Source: Oceanospirillum sp048265165 (GTDB taxonomy: Bacteria > Pseudomonadota > Gammaproteobacteria > Pseudomonadales > Halomonadaceae). Taken from it: a stretch of 64,000 bases of DNA. Of the stretch, positions 59,055 to 64,000 are shown one piece after another. Numbering within the stretch: position 1 is the stretch's first letter; every line of letters begins with the position of its first letter. The DNA lies in contig NZ_JBLXCD010000003.1 in the NCBI RefSeq assembly GCF_048265165.1, positions 62,001-126,000 of the forward strand, written 5' to 3'. The position numbers and the translations under genes are program-made. The notes beneath the pieces were generated by a model, which searched no databases, had not been told where the DNA came from, and saw nothing but the letters and a program-made list of their open reading frames with translations.

Positions 59055-60548
59055 ATGATTCAGATCAAAATTCAAGACCTGTACAGCAAATTCAAATATC
59101 CCGCTAAAACAGGCCTACTGGCAAATAATTCAACAACCTCAACCACATTTCTGGCAGGCAGCTTATTACTGGTATTAGCCTCTAGTCCGGCGGCCCATGC
59201 AGAACCGCAAAACCCTCGCTTAGGCGGTATGACCAGTGTTAACCAAAGTGACCGTAACGCCTTCTCGCGCCCCTCTGCGAATCTATCGCCACTGCGTCAG
59301 CTGGACTTTAAAGTTGGCAACAGCTTTTTTAAAGCCCCTTGGGTCATGGCACCGGCCAGTACGACAGCAAGGGATGGCCTTGGTCCTTTAATCAATACCA
59401 ATGCCTGTCAAAACTGTCACCTGAAAGATGGCCGGGGTCATGTCCCTGCATACAACCCAGACCGTGATGCGATGACCGGCCAAGCTGTCAGCCTGTTTCT
59501 CCGACTGAGCCGCCCAGCACTCACGGAAGCCGACAAACAGCAGCAAGCCAAATATGGCCCACTACCGGATCCGGTTTATGGCGGACAGCTACAAAACATG
59601 GCAACGCCGGGAATCACACCGGAAGGTGAAATGAAACTCACCTATACCACCAAAACAGTGACGTATCCGGATGGCCACCAGACCGAGCTACAGGTGCCTC
59701 ATTACGAACTGATCAACCCGGCTTACGGTCAACCTACCCCAGGCTTGCATATGTCTCCACGGATTGCTCCACTGATGGTCGGTCTTGGGCTTTTGGAGCT
59801 GGTTTCCGAGCAGGATATTCTGGCTAACGCCGACCCTGATGACAGTAATAATGATGGTATTTCCGGTAAAGCAAACTATGTCTGGGATAGACAGAAGCAA
59901 GCAACCGCTCTGGGTCGCTTTGGCTGGAAAGCCGCTGAGCCAACCCTAAAACAGCAAAACTCCGGTGCTTTTGCCGGTGATATGGGGCTAACCACTTCAC
60001 TGCATCCGGACACAGACTGCACCAGCAGCCAACCCTGTGAAAAGAGCGTATCCGGTGGTACTCCGGAAGTACCGGATAAAACACTGAACCATGTAACCTT
60101 CTACACCCAGCACCTGGCTGTTCCGATGCAGCGCGCAGGCGAATCTGAAGCGGTACAGCAGGGCTATCAGCACTTTAAGGATGCAGGCTGTAATCAATGT
60201 CATGTTGAGCACTGGACAACTGGAAAAGCCTCTGACAGACCTGAGTTATCAAACCAGAAAATCCGTCCATTTACTGATCTCTTACTGCATGACATGGGAG
60301 AAGGATTAGCCGATAATCGCCCGGAATATCTGGCTAATGGCCGGGAATGGCGTACCGCACCACTGTGGGGAGTCGGCGTAAACAAAGTCGTCACGGGCCA
60401 GGAAAACTACCTGCATGATGGGCGGGCCCGCACCCTCGAAGAAGCGATTCTATGGCACGGAGGCGAAGCCGAAATACCCCGTAATCATTATATGGCACTT
60501 GATAACGACCAACGCCAACAACTGTTACAGTTTCTGGAGTCTCTTTAA
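59055..60548 (+). CDS. Di-heme oxidoreductase family protein (periplasmic c-type cytochrome)
   Basis: 497 residues from ATG 59055; the open frame reaches back to GTG 59031, inside the upstream stem-loop. Signal-like segment TFLAGSLLLVLASSPAAHA. Two heme-c motifs are visible, CQNCH (about residue 120) and CNQCH (about 380). The partner of imelysins in iron operons; electron transfer, perhaps ferric reduction, is inferred. Its stop overlaps the next start (TAATG). Confidence 0.9.
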   Translation: MIQIKIQDLYSKFKYPAKTGLLANNSTTSTTFLAGSLLLVLASSPAAHAEPQNPRLGGMTSVNQSDRNAFSRPSANLSPLRQLDFKVGNSFFKAPWVMAPASTTARDGLGPLINTNACQNCHLKDGRGHVPAYNPDRDAMTGQAVSLFLRLSRPALTEADKQQQAKYGPLPDPVYGGQLQNMATPGITPEGEMKLTYTTKTVTYPDGHQTELQVPHYELINPAYGQPTPGLHMSPRIAPLMVGLGLLELVSEQDILANADPDDSNNDGISGKANYVWDRQKQATALGRFGWKAAEPTLKQQNSGAFAGDMGLTTSLHPDTDCTSSQPCEKSVSGGTPEVPDKTLNHVTFYTQHLAVPMQRAGESEAVQQGYQHFKDAGCNQCHVEHWTTGKASDRPELSNQKIRPFTDLLLHDMGEGLADNRPEYLANGREWRTAPLWGVGVNKVVTGQENYLHDGRARTLEEAILWHGGEAEIPRNHYMALDNDQRQQLLQFLESL

Positions 60549-61690
60549 TGTTATACCCATTCAACCTACTTCGACTCTCGCAGAACCTGGGTTCTGCGCT
60601 TGTCCTTCTGTACAGTGCATCAATGCAGGCCGCAGAAAAACCCGCATTTAATTACGATGCTTACACACACTCCGTTGAACAGACACAACTGCAACAAATG
60701 CAGGAGTTCATCGGCCTGAGTACCCGCCTCAATCAGACGGTACAAAAAGTCTGTACATCCCCTGGGCAGCAAAACCATGCATCGTTACAGGACTGGTCAT
60801 CCTTACCGGCTCTGCAAGAGCAATGGCGCAATAGCTATCAGCAATGGCAAAAGCTACAGGTCTTCCCATTAGGGCCGAATAATGATGTCACTACCCGCCT
60901 GAATATCAGCTTTTGGCCTGATAAGAAAAACCTGGTTGAACGTAAAGCCCGTGCGCTTTTAAAACAGGGTGATCAGGCTGAACTGAAAAATGGCGGTATT
61001 GCGCTACAGGGCCTGACCGCCAGTGAGTATCTGCTGTTTGACCCCAAACACCTGAAACACTCAACACCTGCAGATAGCTGCCATCTGTTAATGGCTATCA
61101 CATATAAAAGTCAGGAAAACGCTACGGCAATGTTAACCCGTTGGCAACAAAGTGAGTTTCTGAGTCACTGGCATGATGCCGCACTGGGTAATGACACCTT
61201 CGCCAGTACCAAACAAGCCACAGGCTATCTTGTGGATGGTCTGGCTCAAATCCTTGAACAGATGGCCAAGTACAAACTCTACAAGCCCTTTCGACTAAAT
61301 GATGCCGATGCGCAGCCAAATCCTTACCTGGCAGAAAACTGGCGCAGTGGCCAGGGACTGGTTAGCCTGAAAACCAACCTGGACCAGATCGAAGACTACT
61401 ATCTCGGTCTGACGGTGCAGGGCCAGACACAACCGGTGAACGGCCCGGATCTGTTACTGCGTCATTTAGGTTTTGCCGATGAAGCTGATGCCATCAAAGA
61501 TGCTTTCGGGCAAACACAAAGTCAGCTGAAGGCATTGACAAAAATGGGCACAGAGGCCTATCAGACTATGGACGGCAAAACTGCAGCCACGGCGCTTAAC
61601 CTTCAGATTAAAAAGCTTGAACGGGCACTGAAAAAACCACTGCCTCATTTTCAGTTGGCACAGCGCTTTAACTCCGCCGATGGTGACTGA
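60548..61690 (+). CDS. Second imelysin-family protein
   Basis: 380 residues with a signal peptide (hydrophobic core about 12-25, cleavage near MQAAE). The imelysin core has LQGLTASEYLLFD, where the usual His of GxHxxE is replaced, as in the GLPALEYLLF subgroup. Coupled by one base to the upstream cytochrome gene. Probably works with the first imelysin in iron acquisition. Confidence 0.88.
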   Translation: MLYPFNLLRLSQNLGSALVLLYSASMQAAEKPAFNYDAYTHSVEQTQLQQMQEFIGLSTRLNQTVQKVCTSPGQQNHASLQDWSSLPALQEQWRNSYQQWQKLQVFPLGPNNDVTTRLNISFWPDKKNLVERKARALLKQGDQAELKNGGIALQGLTASEYLLFDPKHLKHSTPADSCHLLMAITYKSQENATAMLTRWQQSEFLSHWHDAALGNDTFASTKQATGYLVDGLAQILEQMAKYKLYKPFRLNDADAQPNPYLAENWRSGQGLVSLKTNLDQIEDYYLGLTVQGQTQPVNGPDLLLRHLGFADEADAIKDAFGQTQSQLKALTKMGTEAYQTMDGKTAATALNLQIKKLERALKKPLPHFQLAQRFNSADGD

Positions 61691-61691
61691 T

Positions 61692-62867
61692 ATGCCCGAT
61701 GACATCTCCAAAGATACTATCACCGTTAGCAGAAGGCATTTTCTGCAAAGCGCAAGTAGCAGCTTGTTGCTGGGCAGTAGCTTTTTCCTTGGCAGCGCTA
61801 GGCCACTCCTCGCCGCTACTCCATCGGAAAAAAGCCCCCAAACTCTGCACCTGGCCAGTAGCGTTAAGACAGATACAGCAGGCCATCAACTGCTGACTCT
61901 GCAAGGGAGCCAGCCTAATATGCAGAAAAGCGGCTGGCGTGGTCACCAGGCGGTAGCTTCACCCGATGGTCGTTTTCTGGTTTCTGTTGCCCGCAGGCCT
62001 GACGCTCAATTACTGATAGAAGATATCAAAAGTGGACAAAGCTATTTTGTGAATGCTGATGAAGGGCGACACTTCTATGGTCATGGCCTGTTTACTCCGG
62101 ATGGGCGCTGGTTCTACGCCCCGGAGAATGACTATGACGCAGTGCGTGGTGCTATCGGGCGATATGATCCACAAAATAACTTCAAAAAGGTAGCGGAGTG
62201 GGATAGTCATGGCGTTGGACCTCATCAGATCGCCTTTTTGCCCCTGACTAACACTGAAAGCAAAGCTCACCCCATTATGGTGATTGCAAATGGCGGCATA
62301 GAAACACACCCGGACTATCCACGCATTAAGCTAAACCCTGAGACCATGCAGCCCAACATTAGCTATATCAATGGCAATGGTGAACTGCTGGAGCAGATAG
62401 AGCCGCCACATCATCAGCTGTCATTACGCCATTTGGATGTGGCTGTCGATGGTCAGGTTTGGGTCGGTGCGCAATATCAGGGGGAGGTTTTTGAAAGCCA
62501 AAATCTGATTTTCAGCCATCGAATGGGGAATCCCAGCCTGAAGCCAGTTGAAGCGGCAAACACCCTCTGGCCTCAGCTCAGGGGATATATTGCCAGCGTG
62601 AGTTGCCACAGGACCAGTGACACGGTCTGTATCACAGCACCCCGTGATAACTCTGTTACCTTTTGGCAACGCTCAACCGGCAGGCTGATTAAGACACAAA
62701 AGCTTACGGATTGTGCCGGAACCTGTGCGCACCCTGAGCTTCCGATCTACTATGTCAGTAGTGGCAATGGTGACCTTGCCGCCTTTGATGCCGGGAGTGG
62801 TAAAAAAATCTGGCAACAGAGCTTTGCAGGCATTCACTGGGATAACCATCTCACCTGGATCTCCTAA
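61692..62867 (+). CDS. DUF1513 periplasmic protein with Tat signal
   Basis: 391 residues from ATG 61692 (alternative ATG 61680 overlaps the imelysin stop). Tat-type signal SRRHFLQSASSSLLLG, then a beta-propeller-like body with repeated DGRF/LVSV and DGRWFYAPEND segments. Fourth gene of the imelysin operon, where DUF1513 is the usual last member. Role unknown, possibly a folded-cofactor or iron-binding protein because Tat export is used. Confidence 0.87.
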   Translation: MPDDISKDTITVSRRHFLQSASSSLLLGSSFFLGSARPLLAATPSEKSPQTLHLASSVKTDTAGHQLLTLQGSQPNMQKSGWRGHQAVASPDGRFLVSVARRPDAQLLIEDIKSGQSYFVNADEGRHFYGHGLFTPDGRWFYAPENDYDAVRGAIGRYDPQNNFKKVAEWDSHGVGPHQIAFLPLTNTESKAHPIMVIANGGIETHPDYPRIKLNPETMQPNISYINGNGELLEQIEPPHHQLSLRHLDVAVDGQVWVGAQYQGEVFESQNLIFSHRMGNPSLKPVEAANTLWPQLRGYIASVSCHRTSDTVCITAPRDNSVTFWQRSTGRLIKTQKLTDCAGTCAHPELPIYYVSSGNGDLAAFDAGSGKKIWQQSFAGIHWDNHLTWIS

Positions 62868-62893
62868 CCTGAATGCAGCCTGCGGCAATTGCA

Positions 62894-62923
62894 GAAGAGA
62901 GTGGGTTTTAGCCTACTCTCTTC
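62894..62923. terminator. Stem-loop after the imelysin operon
   Basis: GAAGAGAGTGGG pairs with CCTACTCTCTTC (one G-T pair) around TTTTAG, 27 bp after the DUF1513 stop. No T run follows. Confidence 0.6.
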
Positions 62924-63110
62924 GACATTACTGACAAGCTGTCAAATTAAAGCAACATGGATAAATGAGATGGCCGTTGTATCCAGACGGCCTCTGTCCT
63001 AAAATGCCCGCCCTCTGGCGCTTTTTTCGTAAAACGTCCTGAAAAGACCTTTCCCAGCAAGATTTATTGCGCCAATGACCCATTTATCCAATGATAAAAG
63101 TGAGCCTGAT

Positions 63111-63320
63111 ATGTCCCGTTCAAAGAAAAGCCGCTCGCTGAAAGGCAAGGCCAATATCCGCACCGGAAAAAAAGAAGATTTTAAAAAATGGCGTGAAGAA
63201 CAGAGCGCCTTAGGCATTGTCGGCCCAAAATCTGCCGCCCATAAGAAGAAAGATAAAAAGCGCAAAGAGCAGGCTGCTAAAAAACTGGCCCGTATGGGTG
63301 TGACAAAAGCCGATAGTTAA
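63111..63320 (+). CDS. Small basic protein, function unknown
   Basis: 69 residues from ATG 63111 (an in-frame ATG at 63075 has no ribosome site). Very rich in Lys and Arg, with SRSLKGKANIRTGKKEDFKKWREEQSALGIVGPKSAAHKKKDKK. No membrane segment. A nucleic-acid or ribosome-associated role is possible but unproven. Upstream of xthA on the same strand. Confidence 0.7.
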   Translation: MSRSKKSRSLKGKANIRTGKKEDFKKWREEQSALGIVGPKSAAHKKKDKKRKEQAAKKLARMGVTKADS

Positions 63321-63362
63321 AAGCAGGTCATCAATTTCTTTTAAATAACAGGATTTTTTACT

Positions 63363-64000
63363 GTGAAAATTATCAGCTTCAATATCAATGGAATCCGAGC
63401 CCGCCTACACCAGATTCAGGCGGTTATTGACCAGCTGCAACCTGATGTCATCGGTCTGCAGGAGATTAAGGTTCACGATGACGCCTTTCCACTAGCAGAT
63501 ATTGAAGCCACAGGTTATCACGTTGAGTTCTACGGCCAGAAAAGCCATTACGGTGTCGCACTGATGTCGAAAAAGAAGCCTGTTGCAGTACGCAAGGGCT
63601 TCCCGACAGATGACGAAGATGCCCAACGCCGTATGATTATCGGAGATTATGAGGCTGCCGATGGCTCTGTGGTGACCGTGATGAACGGCTACTTCCCTCA
63701 GGGTGAAAACATCAAGCACGAAACAAAATATCCGGCCAAGCGTAAGTTCTATGCGGATCTGCAAAACCTGCTGGAAAGCGAATACAACAAGGATCAACAG
63801 GTCGTGGTGATGGGTGACTTTAATATCTCCTCCACAGACTGGGATATCGGTATTGGTGAGCAGAACGCCAAACGCTGGTTACGCACCGGAAAAACCAGCT
63901 TCCAGCCGGAAGAGCGTGAATGGTTTGATCGCTTGCTGGGCTGGGGTTTAGTCGACAGCTACCGGGAACAGCATCCGGAAGATAACAGCAAGTTCAGCTG
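63363..64000 (+). CDS. xthA: Exodeoxyribonuclease III (partial, runs off right edge)
   Basis: The first 212 residues of an AP-endonuclease/3'-5' exonuclease. FNINGIRARL, IGLQEIKV (metal-binding Glu), NGYFPQGE and VMGDFNIS (catalytic DFN) are canonical. GTG start at 63363 with AGGA upstream. The C-terminal His motif is beyond the window. Base-excision repair enzyme. Confidence 0.92.
   Translation, partial: MKIISFNINGIRARLHQIQAVIDQLQPDVIGLQEIKVHDDAFPLADIEATGYHVEFYGQKSHYGVALMSKKKPVAVRKGFPTDDEDAQRRMIIGDYEAADGSVVTVMNGYFPQGENIKHETKYPAKRKFYADLQNLLESEYNKDQQVVVMGDFNISSTDWDIGIGEQNAKRWLRTGKTSFQPEEREWFDRLLGWGLVDSYREQHPEDNSKFS

Noticed and set aside
1..64000. CRISPR array, insertion sequence, prophage, tRNA or rRNA genes
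   Set aside because: No regularly spaced repeat, transposase-like protein, phage protein or cloverleaf/rRNA sequence was recognised on either strand.

Overview
The window looks like chromosomal DNA of a heterotrophic marine gammaproteobacterium. An Oceanospirillaceae-type organism (Amphritea / Neptuniibacter / Neptunomonas group) is my inference, not a demonstrated assignment. It rests on the mix of a dadR-dadA-ridA-dadX amino-acid locus, TRAP and BCCT solute uptake, malate:quinone oxidoreductase, a long-Q-loop cytochrome bd operon, RhlB, CpxRA and several c-di-GMP proteins. Coding density is high. I found no rRNA, tRNA, CRISPR array, transposase or phage gene.

Left part (1-8,000): a deazaflavin (F420/FO) locus, cofG-cofH, runs leftwards off the window edge. 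Next to it are a RutR-like TetR regulator and a rightward operon for reductive pyrimidine breakdown: N-carbamoyl-beta-alanine amidohydrolase, NCS1 permease and dihydropyrimidinase. A palindrome close to the known RutR operator, TTTACCA-N2-TGGTAAA, lies in front of both the cofG and the amidohydrolase genes. This suggests that one pyrimidine-sensing repressor controls deazaflavin synthesis and pyrimidine catabolism together. The dihydropyrimidine dehydrogenase that should start the pathway is not in the window. This is the most novel part of the region.

8,000-29,600: malate:quinone oxidoreductase; a LysE exporter; a CpxA/CpxR-type system divergent from a CpxP-like protein, with a perfect CpxR box between them; an unrecognised acidic protein with a duplicated half, behind a second CpxR-like box; a GNAT; a lactate-type region (orphan TRAP binding protein, D-lactate dehydrogenase, LysR plus LuxR-solo pair, GGDEF-EAL protein, L-lactate dehydrogenase-like FMN enzyme); and a DEDDh exonuclease / CNMP-CBS-DUF294 pair beside a BCCT transporter.

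28,800-40,050: a thiamine-kinase-like phosphotransferase divergent from thiBPQ, a GAF-PAS-EAL protein with a degenerate GGDEF, a Na/Pi cotransporter with a small basic partner, a Bcr/CflA-type efflux pump, and two unannotated 31-32 residue membrane microproteins.

40,100-45,600: an enhancer-binding protein with a Cys-rich PAS domain sits divergent from cydP-cydA-cydB-cydX-ybgE. A good sigma-54 promoter and dyad repeats about 100 bp upstream of it imply sigma-54 control of the cytochrome bd oxidase.

45,600-64,000: periplasmic LigE ligase, the dad operon with its Lrp-type regulator and a divergent LysE exporter, DinG, a TIGR02647 protein, RhlB, an FMN-binding glutamate-synthase-like protein, an imelysin iron operon (imelysin, di-heme oxidoreductase, second imelysin, DUF1513) behind a Fur-like site, a small basic protein and the 5' part of xthA.
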